Shown: positions 9,947 to 18,081, counted from the first letter of the stretch. The stretch is DNA of 64,000 nucleotides from Alphaproteobacteria bacterium (GCA_017308475.1 JAFKEU010000007.1:62001-126000); one strand, 5' to 3'. Program-made: numbers and translations. The notes: a model not told the origin generated them from the letters alone.

Positions 9947-10082
9947 AACACCTCCTTGCGACATCCCCCCGCCAGCGTTCGCAAAGCTGACGCTTTGCTC
10001 ACCGCCGCGCAGGGGGAGAAAGCTGGCGGATGCTGATGGTCGCCCGGCGGAACGCCCGGCCCCGCGTTTTTCCCGTGCGGGG
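9947..10082. repeat. Dispersed palindromic intergenic repeat, copy 1, plus a terminator-like hairpin
   Basis: The segment 9947-10030 begins with CACCTCCTTGCGACATCCCC and ends with AAGCTGGCGGATGCTGATGG. The repeat at 30537-30612 shares both ends (CACTTCGCTGCGACACC and GGCTGGCGGAAGCTGA) but has a different middle. A separate hairpin, CCCCGC at 10060-10065 pairing with GCGGGG at 10077-10082, follows and may terminate transcription. Confidence 0.55.
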
Positions 10083-10106
10083 TTCTAACACGAAACCGTC
10101 CTAAGG

Positions 10107-10505
10107 CTAGGGGCGGGCAGCCTTCGCCTTGGCGGCGGCTTCGGCGTCTGCCTTTTCCATCTCGGGCGTGTAGGGCACCACCGAGCTGATCAGGCATTCA
10201 GGCGGGCCGGCCACGTCATGGGTGATGACCTTGTCGCCGCGGGAGAGGCAGGACAGGCCGCCGGTGCCGTAGGACTTGAACGCCAGCCCGACGTGATACT
10301 GAAGGCCGGTGCAGCGGCCCATGAAGGTCAGCTTGAATTTGTGCCGGGCCCGGTCGGTCACGATCAGCGCGCGATTGCCGGGGACCGGCGTGTAATCATA
10401 AATGTTGGCGATCCGCAGGCAGTCCTGCGCCCGGGGTGGCGGGGCCTGGGCGGCGGCGGATGCAACCCCGGCCAGAAGGGCGACGACGGCAATCGGTATT
10501 TTCAT
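10107..10505 (-). CDS. Exported DUF6491-like protein
   Basis: A 132-residue secreted protein of unknown function. The ATG at 10505 gives a proper signal peptide (MKIPIAVVALLAGVASAAAQ) and has a GGAG-type ribosome binding site; the longer frame does not. The mature part has four cysteines, in QDCLRIANIYDYTP, GRCTGLQYH, LSCLSRGDKV and PECLISSVVPY, a pattern I associate with DUF6491. The C-terminus is Ala/Lys rich. A second protein with the same Cys and segment order is encoded at 14747-15097. Likely periplasmic with two disulfides. Confidence 0.6.
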   Translation of the reverse strand: MKIPIAVVALLAGVASAAAQAPPPRAQDCLRIANIYDYTPVPGNRALIVTDRARHKFKLTFMGRCTGLQYHVGLAFKSYGTGGLSCLSRGDKVITHDVAGPPECLISSVVPYTPEMEKADAEAAAKAKAARP

Positions 10506-10630
10506 GCGCAGCTCCCTTGCCTTTTTGCCATATACGCGTTGCCAAAGGGAAGCCATTCTGATCCAGCGTCAGACCCACGGCCACTGCTTTTTGTGAAATG
10601 ACTTGCCCTTTCGGATAACGGCGAAGCTGA

Positions 10631-11920
10631 ATGTTCGATCCCAAAACCATCGATCGCCTGCGCAAGCGGATGCACACCGCCGCCCTGGGCAAGCTGGGGC
10701 CCGGCCTGATCACCGGGGCGGCCGACGACGATCCCAGCGGCATCGCGACCTATAGCCAGGGAGGCGCCCAGGCCGGCTATGGCCTTCTGTGGACGATGCT
10801 GCTGACCCTGCCGCTGATGATCGCCATCCAGATGGTCAGCGCCCTGATCGGGCGTGTCACGGGCGGCGGGCTTGCGCACAACATGGTCAAGGTCCTGCCC
10901 CGCCCGCTGGTGCTGGCGATGCTGGCCCTGCTGTTCCTGGCCAATACCATCAATGTGGGCGCCGACCTGGCGGCGATGGGCGAAGCGGCGCAACTGGTGA
11001 CGGGCTTTCAGGGCCACGGACTGGCCGTGCTGTTCGCGCTGGTCTCGCTGGGGCTGCAATTCTTCATCCCCTATCGCAAGTATGCACGGTTCCTGACGGT
11101 GCTGACCTTCAGCCTGTTCGCCTATGTCGCGGTGATGTTCCTGATCCCGCTGGACTGGGGCCAGATCGCGGGCGGCTTGATCGGCCTTCACGCCAACCTG
11201 AACAAGGAGGCGGCCACCACTATCGTCGCCATATTCGGCACAACCATAAGCCCCTATCTTTTCTTCTGGCAGAGCGCCCAGGAGGTCGAGGAAGTGGACC
11301 AGGCGCCGGATGAGAAGCCGCTGCTGGAGGACCCCGCCGAAGGCCCCGGCGCGATCGAACGCATCCGCCTGGACACCATCGCCGGCATGGTGGCATCCAA
11401 CCTGATCGCGCTGGCGATCATGATCTCCACCGCCGCAACCCTCTACCAGCACGGCATCACCAATATCGGCACTGCGGCGGATGCCGCCCGCGCGCTGGAA
11501 CCGCTGGCCGGACATTTCGCCTTTGCCCTGTTTGCGCTGGGCATCATCGGCACCGGCCTTCTTGCCATTCCAGTGCTGGCAGGTTCGGTCGGATACGCAA
11601 TCGGCGAGACGATGGGCTGGAGGACGGGGCTGGACAACATGCCCTGGCAGGCGCGCGGCTTCTATTCCGTGATCGGACTGGCGATGATCCTGGGCCTGCT
11701 GATCGGCTATTCGCCAATCGATCCGATCAAGGCGCTTTACTGGAGCGCGGTGATCAACGGCCTGGTCGCCGTGCCGCTGATGGCGGCAATGATGTATGTC
11801 GCCGGCCACAGGATGATGGGCGAATTCCGCATCGGCCGGGTGCTGGGCACGATGGGCTGGCTGTCGACTGCGGTGATGGCCGCCGCGGCGGCGGCCATGA
11901 TATATGTCAGCTTCCACTAG
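10631..11920 (+). CDS. NRAMP-like (SLC11) metal transporter with altered metal-site motifs
   Basis: A 429-residue inner-membrane protein with about 11 helices and the NRAMP-like start GPGLITGAADDDPSG. Canonical Mn/Fe transporters of this family have DPGN in helix 1 and MPH in helix 6. Here the aligned residues are D34-P-S-G37 and I206-S-P-Y209, so Asn, Met and His ligands are replaced while Asp34 stays. The segment AQEVEEVDQAPDEKPLLEDP is an acidic cytoplasmic loop. The protein is therefore NRAMP-related, but its cation may not be manganese. The next gene on this strand starts 11 bp after its stop. Confidence 0.8.
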   Translation: MFDPKTIDRLRKRMHTAALGKLGPGLITGAADDDPSGIATYSQGGAQAGYGLLWTMLLTLPLMIAIQMVSALIGRVTGGGLAHNMVKVLPRPLVLAMLALLFLANTINVGADLAAMGEAAQLVTGFQGHGLAVLFALVSLGLQFFIPYRKYARFLTVLTFSLFAYVAVMFLIPLDWGQIAGGLIGLHANLNKEAATTIVAIFGTTISPYLFFWQSAQEVEEVDQAPDEKPLLEDPAEGPGAIERIRLDTIAGMVASNLIALAIMISTAATLYQHGITNIGTAADAARALEPLAGHFAFALFALGIIGTGLLAIPVLAGSVGYAIGETMGWRTGLDNMPWQARGFYSVIGLAMILGLLIGYSPIDPIKALYWSAVINGLVAVPLMAAMMYVAGHRMMGEFRIGRVLGTMGWLSTAVMAAAAAAMIYVSFH

Positions 11921-11931
11921 AGGGGTATGCG

Positions 11932-12186
11932 ATGGTCGTCCTTGGCTGGATCGTGTTCGGGGCATTCGCGGGCTGGATCGCCAGCGCGTTGATGGGCCGC
12001 CAGGGCAGCGGATGCCTCGTCAATATCGCGCAGGGCCTGGTGGGTGCGCTGGTGGGCGGGTTTCTGTTCCGCACCTTGTCGGGCAACTTTACCTACGAGC
12101 AGCACGGCATCTTCGTGTCGATGGTCGTGGCGGTGATCGGCGCGGTGATCGTATTGGTGGCCTGGGGCGCGATCTCGCGGCGCTGA
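11932..12186 (+). CDS. GlsB/YeaQ/YmgE family membrane protein
   Basis: An 84-residue protein with three hydrophobic helices and the family pattern GWIVFGAFAGWIASALMG, then GCLVNIAQGLVGALVGGFLF and VSMVVAVIGAVIVLV. Relatives are called transglycosylase-associated or stress-response membrane proteins; the molecular role is not established. It follows the NRAMP-like gene by 11 bp with an AGGGG ribosome binding site and is probably co-transcribed. Confidence 0.88.
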   Translation: MVVLGWIVFGAFAGWIASALMGRQGSGCLVNIAQGLVGALVGGFLFRTLSGNFTYEQHGIFVSMVVAVIGAVIVLVAWGAISRR

Positions 12187-12290
12187 CACGATAATTTGCG
12201 ACGCGCATGAGAATTGCTTTCAAACATCGCGCGTGAAATCCACCGCGGGGCGGGTTAGAGATTCGTCCGTAAACGGGGTCTCGGGTTTTC

Positions 12291-13091
12291 ATGCGCCGCA
12301 TTCATCTTGCGTTCGGCATGCTGGCATGGCTGGCAGGCACCGACGCGGCGCAGGCCGTGACCGACGAAATCCAGGTCTATACCGGCGAGATCGTGGCGCC
12401 CGGCGTTTTGGGCCTTACCTTGCACAACAACTACACGCCGGATGGCGTGAAGGCACCCGACCATCCCGGCGGCCTGGTCGACGACCAAGCCTACAGCAGT
12501 GTGGCCGAATGGGCCTATGGCGTCACCGACTGGTTCGAAGCGGGGCTTTACCTGCCGCTTTATTCCAATACCGCGACGCAGGGCTGGACCTATAATGGCT
12601 TCAAGCTGCGCGCCCTGTTCGTGCAGCCCGACAATGGCGACAAGGATTTCTATTACGGGGTGAATTTCGAGTTCAGCTGGAACCAGAAACAATGGGACAG
12701 CCAGGTCAACACCGGCGAAATCCGTCCGATCGTCGGCTGGCGCTTCGGCCCCGACCGGCGCTGGAGCATCACGTTCAACCCCATTGTCGACAACAGCTAC
12801 AAGGGCGGCATCGCCGGACTGGAATTCGTGCCGGCGACACGGCTCGATTATGCCGTGAACAAGACCTGGACCGTAGCGCTGGAGGAATATGACGATTTCG
12901 GTCAGTTGCGGCACTTCCTGCCCGCCGACCAGCAATCGCATCAGTTGTGGGGGGCGGTGGATTACACCGGCGATCCCGTCTCGGTGGAAGCCGGCGTCGG
13001 ATTCGGCCTGACGCCCGCGACGGACGACATTGCCCTCAAGCTGATGCTGATGAGCGACCTGACCGGACCACACGGCCTGTTCGGCGGCTGA
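12291..13091 (+). CDS. Predicted outer-membrane beta-barrel protein
   Basis: A 266-residue exported protein. A signal peptide (MRRIHLAFGMLAWLAGTDAA, cleaved near AQA) is followed by many short amphipathic strands ending in aromatic residues (NGFKLRALFV, DFYYGVNFEFSW, RWSITFNPIV, KTWTVALEEY, VSVEAGVGFGL), the usual look of a barrel of 10-12 strands. The final residues are not the classical terminal Phe. I do not recognise a named family with certainty; it resembles uncharacterised barrels annotated as transporter-like. It stands alone between the YeaQ gene and a convergent lipoprotein gene, with a bidirectional terminator beyond its stop. Confidence 0.65.
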   Translation: MRRIHLAFGMLAWLAGTDAAQAVTDEIQVYTGEIVAPGVLGLTLHNNYTPDGVKAPDHPGGLVDDQAYSSVAEWAYGVTDWFEAGLYLPLYSNTATQGWTYNGFKLRALFVQPDNGDKDFYYGVNFEFSWNQKQWDSQVNTGEIRPIVGWRFGPDRRWSITFNPIVDNSYKGGIAGLEFVPATRLDYAVNKTWTVALEEYDDFGQLRHFLPADQQSHQLWGAVDYTGDPVSVEAGVGFGLTPATDDIALKLMLMSDLTGPHGLFGG

Positions 13092-13092
13092 G

Positions 13093-13126
13093 TGCCGGCC
13101 GCCCCAGAGCGATGGGCCGGCCGGCA
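13093..13126. terminator. Bidirectional terminator-like hairpin
   Basis: TGCCGGCC at 13093-13100 pairs with GGCCGGCA at 13119-13126 across an 18-base loop, between the convergent barrel and lipoprotein genes. No U-run follows. Confidence 0.45.
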
Positions 13127-13150
13127 TCCAAATCCCCTGCGCCTGTGGGA

Positions 13151-13468
13151 TCAGTAGTCGCGGCGGTCGCGATAGCGTTCGCGATAGGGGTGGCCGCAAC
13201 GGCGTTCATAGGCGCCGCGGTCATTCTTCCACACCGGGTCGCCCAGGTTGAGATCGCAAGGATCGGTCGCGCCGCCGATGATGGCGCCGCCCACCGCACC
13301 CGCCGCAGCACCCAGACCCGCATTGCCCGCAGCAGCACCGATAGCCGCGCCGCCGGCCGCGCCCAGAAGCGCACCCGAGGCCGCCCGGTCACCAGGGTTG
13401 GTGCCGCACCCGGCCAGAATGAGGGCGCCGGCCAGCGCCGTAGCCGGCAGAATCGTCTTCATGAGCAT
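13151..13468 (-). CDS. Small glycine-zipper lipoprotein
   Basis: A 105-residue lipoprotein. The ATG at 13468 is preceded by AAGGAG at proper spacing; the much longer open frame upstream is not used. The signal ends in the lipobox LILAGC, so the mature protein begins at Cys and is lipid-anchored. The middle is a run of Gly/Ala zipper repeats (GALLGAAGGAAIGAAAGNAG and GAVGGAIIGGATD), as in 17-kDa surface antigens and related envelope proteins. The C-terminus is basic and Arg/Tyr rich (RERYRDRRDY). Likely an envelope-stabilising protein; a more exact role cannot be read. Confidence 0.8.
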   Translation of the reverse strand: MLMKTILPATALAGALILAGCGTNPGDRAASGALLGAAGGAAIGAAAGNAGLGAAAGAVGGAIIGGATDPCDLNLGDPVWKNDRGAYERRCGHPYRERYRDRRDY

Positions 13469-13571
13469 GTTGGCTCTCCTTGCTGCAATGGTTCGGAAAC
13501 GATTGGACGAACGGGATCGTTCCGCGGTTGAACCCGATGGAACCGACAATGGCAGAAAGAAGGCAAGCGTC

Positions 13572-14750
13572 TCAGTTGACCGGCAGCGTCGCGCCGAAGG
13601 TGAACGGATTGAAGCGCCGTGCGGCCATCGCCACCCAGGCAAGCGCGCCCAGATGCGGCGTGCGGAAATAGCGGCGGGCCTGGGAAGCGTCGGTATCGAG
13701 GCGAAAGCCTGTGTCGGTGTCGCGGCTGGCAGCGAAATAGCCTCCGTCCGGCGTGCGGTTCTTCTTGACCACCGCCATCAGCTGCGCGGCCTTTCCGCTG
13801 TCGCCCAGCAGCGCCATCAGCAGCCCCGCCTGGGCGGTACCTTCCGTCCATATCGCGCCGCCCGCTGCCTCGCTGTAGGCGAAACCGCCGTCCACCGCCA
13901 TCTTCGCGTGCGCGGTTTTCAACGCCGCGCCGTATTGCGCCGCGCCACCCGGCAGGGCCAGCAGCGGCCAGAGTTGGGCATCCAGAGCCAGGAAATGGTT
14001 GGGCGTGCGCCCATCCAACCCGGTGCCGACGGCGAAGCAGCCGCATCGCGGATCCCACATCGCCGCAACCAGCGCACGGGCCTGGTGCGCGCGCATGGCC
14101 CAATGCGAATTGTGCGTGGCCCGGGCCAGCCGGGCAAAGGCCGCCGCCAGATCGACATTATGCTCGGTGGATTTCCAGGTGATGCGCTGGGGGTGGGGCT
14201 CGCCGCCGAATGTACCGCCAGTAAACCCAGGCGTGTTGAAGCCTTTCTCGACGAAGGCGGCGATGCGGATGGCGCCGCGAAAGTATCTTTCGCCCGCGCC
14301 CGCATGATGAAGCCCCAGCAGCGCCAGCATCGCCCAGGCCATGTTGCCGGTATCGCTGCCGGCCTGATAGGCGTCTTCCACCCAGCGGCCGCGGTCCTGC
14401 CAGCCGGCCAGTTGCACCGGGTTCGCAACCGGGCCGGCGAGATAGCCGTTGCGCAGCCGTCCGTCATGCCAGAAGCGGTCGTGATCCAGTGCCGCCAGGA
14501 TGGCATCGCCGATGCGCGCAGCATGGGCAACATCGCCGCAGCCGACCAGCGCCAGCGCGGCGGCGGCATTGTCATAGAGGAAGGCGACGTTCCTCAGCGC
14601 CTTGTCGGTGGCGGCGGGATAGCTGACGATGAAGACCGGCCCCCGCCCTGCCCTATCCACCTGACCGGCCAACGCGGCGCAGGGATCGGCGCGGGCGGGA
14701 CCGGCCAACAGAAACAGCGCGACCAGGGCGGCGGCAAACCGTCCGCTCAC
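13572..14750 (-). CDS. Exported alpha/alpha-toroid protein, possible carbohydrate-active enzyme
   Basis: A 392-residue exported protein (signal peptide ending near ARA-DPC). The body is made of repeated helix pairs with conserved Trp/Tyr/Glu/Asp turns (RWVEDAYQAGSDTGNMAWAM, WKSTEHNVDLAAAFARLA, NHFLALDAQLWPLLAL, GGAIWTEGTAQAGLLMALLG), the pattern of an alpha/alpha six-barrel as in several glycoside hydrolases and epimerases. I cannot name a family, and the catalytic residues are not certain; acidic residues in WKSTEHNVD and IWTEGTAQ are candidates. The start is GTG, overlapping the stop of the upstream gene by 4 bp, so it is the third gene of a secreted-protein operon. Confidence 0.6.
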   Translation of the reverse strand: MSGRFAAALVALFLLAGPARADPCAALAGQVDRAGRGPVFIVSYPAATDKALRNVAFLYDNAAAALALVGCGDVAHAARIGDAILAALDHDRFWHDGRLRNGYLAGPVANPVQLAGWQDRGRWVEDAYQAGSDTGNMAWAMLALLGLHHAGAGERYFRGAIRIAAFVEKGFNTPGFTGGTFGGEPHPQRITWKSTEHNVDLAAAFARLARATHNSHWAMRAHQARALVAAMWDPRCGCFAVGTGLDGRTPNHFLALDAQLWPLLALPGGAAQYGAALKTAHAKMAVDGGFAYSEAAGGAIWTEGTAQAGLLMALLGDSGKAAQLMAVVKKNRTPDGGYFAASRDTDTGFRLDTDASQARRYFRTPHLGALAWVAMAARRFNPFTFGATLPVN

Positions 14751-15097
14751 TTATAGCCCTGGGCTTCGCTGCCGGGGACAAATGGCGACAGTCGGACGAT
14801 GCGGCACTGTTCGCCGGGAAGACCGATATTGTTCACCCCCACCGGATCGCCCTGGCTGACGCAGACGAATTGCGAATGCACCGCGACCACGGCGCCCGGC
14901 CGGATGTGGATGCAGGTCGTCTCGGCGCGCACGCCGCGGCGATCGCCCACGCTGTTGGCCAGGAAGATGTCGTGCGGACCGACCGGGCGCGCATTGTAGT
15001 CGGTGTTGTGCGAGGCGTGGACACAGATGTCCTTGTCGGCCGCCTCGGCGGCGGCAGGCAGGGCCGACAGAAGCAGGACCACAAGCAGCCTCGTCAT
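14747..15097 (-). CDS. Exported DUF6491-like protein, second copy
   Basis: A 116-residue exported protein. The ATG at 15097 gives a signal peptide (MTRLLVVLLLSALPAAAEAA) and overlaps the stop of the alpha/beta-hydrolase gene by 4 bp (ATGA). Four cysteines appear in the same order as in the protein at 10107-10505: KDICVHASHNTDYN, TTCIHIRPG, FVCVSQGDPVG and EQCRIVRLSPF. Central gene of a three-gene operon with a hydrolase and a toroid protein, all secreted, which suggests a shared periplasmic task, but no function is known. Confidence 0.6.
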   Translation of the reverse strand: MTRLLVVLLLSALPAAAEAADKDICVHASHNTDYNARPVGPHDIFLANSVGDRRGVRAETTCIHIRPGAVVAVHSQFVCVSQGDPVGVNNIGLPGEQCRIVRLSPFVPGSEAQGYK

Positions 15098-16005
15098 TTC
15101 AGGAAATCCGCGACCAGGCGGGTGACGGCGGCGGGATTTTCTTCCATGACCCAATGACCCGAATCCGGCACCACGCCACCCTTCACATGGGTGGCGACCT
15201 GGTCGAGATCGGCCTTCATGGTCAGGCCATAGGATTTTTCCGCCCCCAGCGCCAGGATGGGCATGGATAGCTTGCCGCCCTTGGCCAACATGGCGCGGTT
15301 GTCGATGCTGTCCTGCGGAAAGGCCTTGAACTGCTCAAAGGCGTCATGCACCGCATGCGGCCTGGCCAGCAGCGTGGTGTAGTGGGCCCGTGTCGCCTCA
15401 TCGATGCGTTCCGGATGCGCCGACAATTCGTTGTAGAAGCGGTCCAGATAGATGCGCTCCCGTCCCGCCACCAGCCGTTCCTCGTCCGGGCCGTAGAAAT
15501 TGAAATGCCAGGCCTTGGGGTTGGAAAGCTGGGACTGCCAGATCGGGTCGGGGCCGGGCAGCGGGGCGTCGATCACGATCCATTTTGTTATCCGGGCGGG
15601 AAACTGCGCGGCAAGGGCGTAGCCCACCATGTTGCCGATATCGTGGGTGACCAGATCGGCCTTCTGAATGTGCAGCGCGTCCATCACCCCGGCGATATCC
15701 AGCGCCTGGTTCTTCTTGGTGTAACCGGTATCGGGATGGCCGGAGAGGCCGAAGCCGCGCAGGTCGGGCACCACCACCGTGTGCGTCGCCATCAAGGCCT
15801 TCGCCACCGGCGCCCACATGTCGCCACTGTCGCCGAAACCATGCAGTAGCACCACGGCAGGGCCGGAGCCGCCGGAGCGGACGTAAATCTCAGTGCCGTT
15901 GACCTTGACGGTCTGGGTCTTGAAGGATGGCGGGAAAGATTCCACGGCGAGCGCGGGCGTGGCCAACAGGAACGCGGTGAACGCCACAGGGAAAATCCGG
16001 AACAT
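15094..16005 (-). CDS. Secreted alpha/beta hydrolase, epoxide hydrolase/dehalogenase-like
   Basis: A 303-residue alpha/beta-hydrolase with a signal peptide (MFRIFPVAFTAFLLATPALA). The oxyanion motif is LLHGFGDSGDMW. The nucleophile elbow reads VTHDIGNMVG, so the nucleophile is Asp, as in epoxide hydrolases and haloalkane dehalogenases, not Ser. The catalytic His lies in PDSGHWVMEENP near the C-terminus. DLRGFGLSGHPDTGY and the cap region also fit epoxide hydrolase-like proteins. Export is unusual for that group, which is mostly cytoplasmic. It is first in the three-gene operon with the DUF6491-like and toroid genes; the ATG at 16005 is chosen for the signal peptide. Confidence 0.8.
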   Translation of the reverse strand: MFRIFPVAFTAFLLATPALAVESFPPSFKTQTVKVNGTEIYVRSGGSGPAVVLLHGFGDSGDMWAPVAKALMATHTVVVPDLRGFGLSGHPDTGYTKKNQALDIAGVMDALHIQKADLVTHDIGNMVGYALAAQFPARITKWIVIDAPLPGPDPIWQSQLSNPKAWHFNFYGPDEERLVAGRERIYLDRFYNELSAHPERIDEATRAHYTTLLARPHAVHDAFEQFKAFPQDSIDNRAMLAKGGKLSMPILALGAEKSYGLTMKADLDQVATHVKGGVVPDSGHWVMEENPAAVTRLVADFLK

Positions 16006-16088
16006 GGCGGCCTCGATAATAAAATAAAATAAGATGGCCAGCTTGCCCCGGCGGCCGGGCAAAATCCACTACAGAACGGCTCGCCGGC

Positions 16089-17309
16089 CTATTTCAGCGT
16101 GGCACCCGCCAGACGGGCCGTCGCCGACAGGGTGGTCTGCGCCGCGTTCAGGCCCAGCAGGAAATCCTTGTCGCCATAGGTGGCGAAGAGGTCCGTGGGC
16201 TGGTGCCATTGCGGGTCCCAGCCATTGCCGATCTGGGCGCCGCGCTCGTTCTCGCGCACGCTGATGGCCGGCGCCATATCCTTGAACGGCGTCGAGTCGG
16301 TGTTGGTCATGTGTCGTCCCACCGCGGCGGGATAATCGGTGGCGTAGTGTTCATTGGCGTCCTCAAGCGCCCAGGCGAGCTTTTCGGACTGCGCGGCGAA
16401 CCTGGAATCCGCCTGGAATTCGACATTCACGTCCGCCTCGGGCCGCTGCACTTTGCTGACGCTGCCATCGGCGCGCGGCATGCCGTGATCGAACAGCATC
16501 ATGTCGTGCTGGATCATGCCCAGCCATTTCGGCTCCGGATAGCGGCCCGACCCGGGCGGCGATTCGATGCCTTGCAGCGCCTTGCGCTGGTCCACATAGG
16601 CCTGCGCGCCGTTCAGGCCCGTCTCTTCATTGTTCCACAGGACGAAGCGGATCGAACGATCCGTCTGTACATCCGGGCTGCTGAAGACACGCGCCAGCTC
16701 CATCACCAGCGCGGTGCCCGAGCCGTCGTCATTGGCCGCCTCACCCCAGCCGATGCCGTCCATATGGGCGCCGACGATGTACATTTCGCCCGGATGGGTG
16801 GTGCCGATCTTGGTGCACCAGACTTCCTGGCGCTCGCCCGGGAGGGCGGGCGGGGTGTCCAGCGCGCGCAGCTTTGCGTCCGGCTGCAGGCTGGGATCGG
16901 TGTTGACGCCGGTGGGGCGGCTGAGCCCGCGCGCCCGCGCCCCGCCGACATTGAAGTGCGGCGCATCGCTGTCATTGGGTTTGGCGGGGGCGACGTAGTG
17001 GGTGCGCTCCGCGCCGAACTGATATGTCAGCCGTTCGGTATTGGAGCAGCCATAGCTTTTCAACTGCTCCTCGATCCAGTCGATGGCGGCGCGGTTGCGC
17101 GCCGTGCCCTGGCGGCGGTCGCCGAACCGGGTCAGGGCCTTGATGGTGGTCTTGTATTTCTCCAGGTCGAGGCGACTGACGAGAATGGCCACAGGATCGA
17201 GTGCGGGCTGGGCCGAAGCGGCGTTGGTGAAGGCAACAAGCAGACAGAGCGGGAGACTCCTTTTCCACCGCTTCACAGCTCCCTCCAGATGGTGATGGCG
17301 TCGAGACAT
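16089..17309 (-). CDS. Exported M28-family zinc aminopeptidase
   Basis: A 406-residue secreted metallopeptidase. The chosen ATG (17309) has a GGGAGAGC ribosome binding site and a signal region (basic SRRHHH start, then SLPLCLLVAFTNAASA). Zinc ligands of the two-metal M28 site are visible in VGAHMDGIG, AANDDGSGTA (bridging Asp), WNNEETGLNG (general-base Glu plus ligand Glu), GMIQHDMMLFDH and the C-terminal PQWHQPTDLF. It likely trims peptides in the periplasm. The gene is monocistronic and a second, larger M28 peptidase is encoded at 60233-62488. Confidence 0.85.
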   Translation of the reverse strand: MSRRHHHLEGAVKRWKRSLPLCLLVAFTNAASAQPALDPVAILVSRLDLEKYKTTIKALTRFGDRRQGTARNRAAIDWIEEQLKSYGCSNTERLTYQFGAERTHYVAPAKPNDSDAPHFNVGGARARGLSRPTGVNTDPSLQPDAKLRALDTPPALPGERQEVWCTKIGTTHPGEMYIVGAHMDGIGWGEAANDDGSGTALVMELARVFSSPDVQTDRSIRFVLWNNEETGLNGAQAYVDQRKALQGIESPPGSGRYPEPKWLGMIQHDMMLFDHGMPRADGSVSKVQRPEADVNVEFQADSRFAAQSEKLAWALEDANEHYATDYPAAVGRHMTNTDSTPFKDMAPAISVRENERGAQIGNGWDPQWHQPTDLFATYGDKDFLLGLNAAQTTLSATARLAGATLK

Positions 17310-17394
17310 GAAGCTCTCCCTATGCGCTGGCCCGAAGGAGCCTATTCCAAAAGTTCGAAGCCGCCGCCCCTGATTGTCCAACCACAAGGACGTT

Positions 17395-17445
17395 AGAAAT
17401 TTCTAGTAGAAATTTCTTGACGTCACATATGTCATATCATATACT
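17395..17445 (+). promoter_or_regulatory. Sigma-70-like promoter with two tandem palindromic operators
   Basis: Two identical 10-bp palindromes, AGAAATTTCT, at 17395-17404 and 17408-17417 (13 bp centre to centre), abut and share the last base with a -35 element TTGACG (17417-17422). After a 17-bp spacer comes TATACT (17440-17445), a near-consensus -10. Transcription would start about 20 bp before the ATG of the 17471 gene. The palindromes look like a repressor site; the repressor is unknown. Confidence 0.65.
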
Positions 17446-17470
17446 ACCAGACATTGGAGAGGAGGGCGAT

Positions 17471-18025
17471 ATGGCCCGCGATCGTTCGAGACAGAAGCTA
17501 TTGGAATTTCTGGATTATTTGGCCAACAAGGGATTGATGGCCAAGCCAACGGTGGCGGCTCGGAAAGCTGCGGCCAGCAAGATTTTGGGGATTCTCACCG
17601 ACGAAGAGGCGGCAGACGTTGTCGAACTCGATCTCGATCAGGTCGTGAAGCGATTCCAAAATCTCGCTGGTCAGAATTATACGCCGGCGAGCTTGAGCGC
17701 ATATCGCAGCCGCTTGCGTTCAGCCATTGATGACTTCGATTCCTATGTCGAAAATCCACTTGGGTTTAGACCAAGCGTCCAAGCCCGCGAAAAGCGTCCC
17801 AAACCAGATGGGAAAAAGGACAAGCCCGTAGCCGAGAACTCGGATCAGACGGCAGATTTCGAACGGCCATCACAGAGGTCTCCTGCTCCGCTGTCAAATA
17901 CCATTCTTCCGATACCGATTAGGTCAGACATAACGATATACGTCCAAGGCATTCCTTTTGACTTGACGGAATCTGAAGCCGCAAAGATCGCCAATGTCAT
18001 TCGGGCGCTGGCAACACCAGCTTAA
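17471..18025 (+). CDS. Hypothetical accessory protein with an integrase-like N-terminal helical domain
   Basis: A 184-residue protein I do not recognise by name. The ATG at 17471 follows GGAGGGCG. Residues 1-100 are helical and recall the SAM-like core-binding domain of tyrosine recombinases (TPASLSAYRSRLRSAIDDFD), but no catalytic domain follows. Residues 100-140 are a Lys/Pro/Glu-rich linker. The C-terminal 40 residues (IPIRSDITIYVQGIPFDLTE, then EAAKIANVIRAL) look like a compact module found at the ends of various uncharacterised proteins. GC content is lower than in the flanking genes, and it has its own strong, apparently controlled promoter and terminators, so it is probably a transferred regulator or antitoxin-like protein. 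Function unknown. Confidence 0.6.
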   Translation: MARDRSRQKLLEFLDYLANKGLMAKPTVAARKAAASKILGILTDEEAADVVELDLDQVVKRFQNLAGQNYTPASLSAYRSRLRSAIDDFDSYVENPLGFRPSVQAREKRPKPDGKKDKPVAENSDQTADFERPSQRSPAPLSNTILPIPIRSDITIYVQGIPFDLTESEAAKIANVIRALATPA

Positions 18026-18036
18026 AGATCAGCAGC

Positions 18037-18057
18037 CCCCTTCCAAAAGGGGTTGTT
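18037..18057 (+). terminator. Intrinsic terminator candidate after the 17471 gene
   Basis: CCCCTT (18037-18042) pairs with AAGGGG (18047-18052) across CCAA, followed by TTGTTT. It lies 12 bp past the stop codon. Confidence 0.5.
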
Positions 18058-18081
18058 TGCCGACGAGGTCGGCGCACCGGT

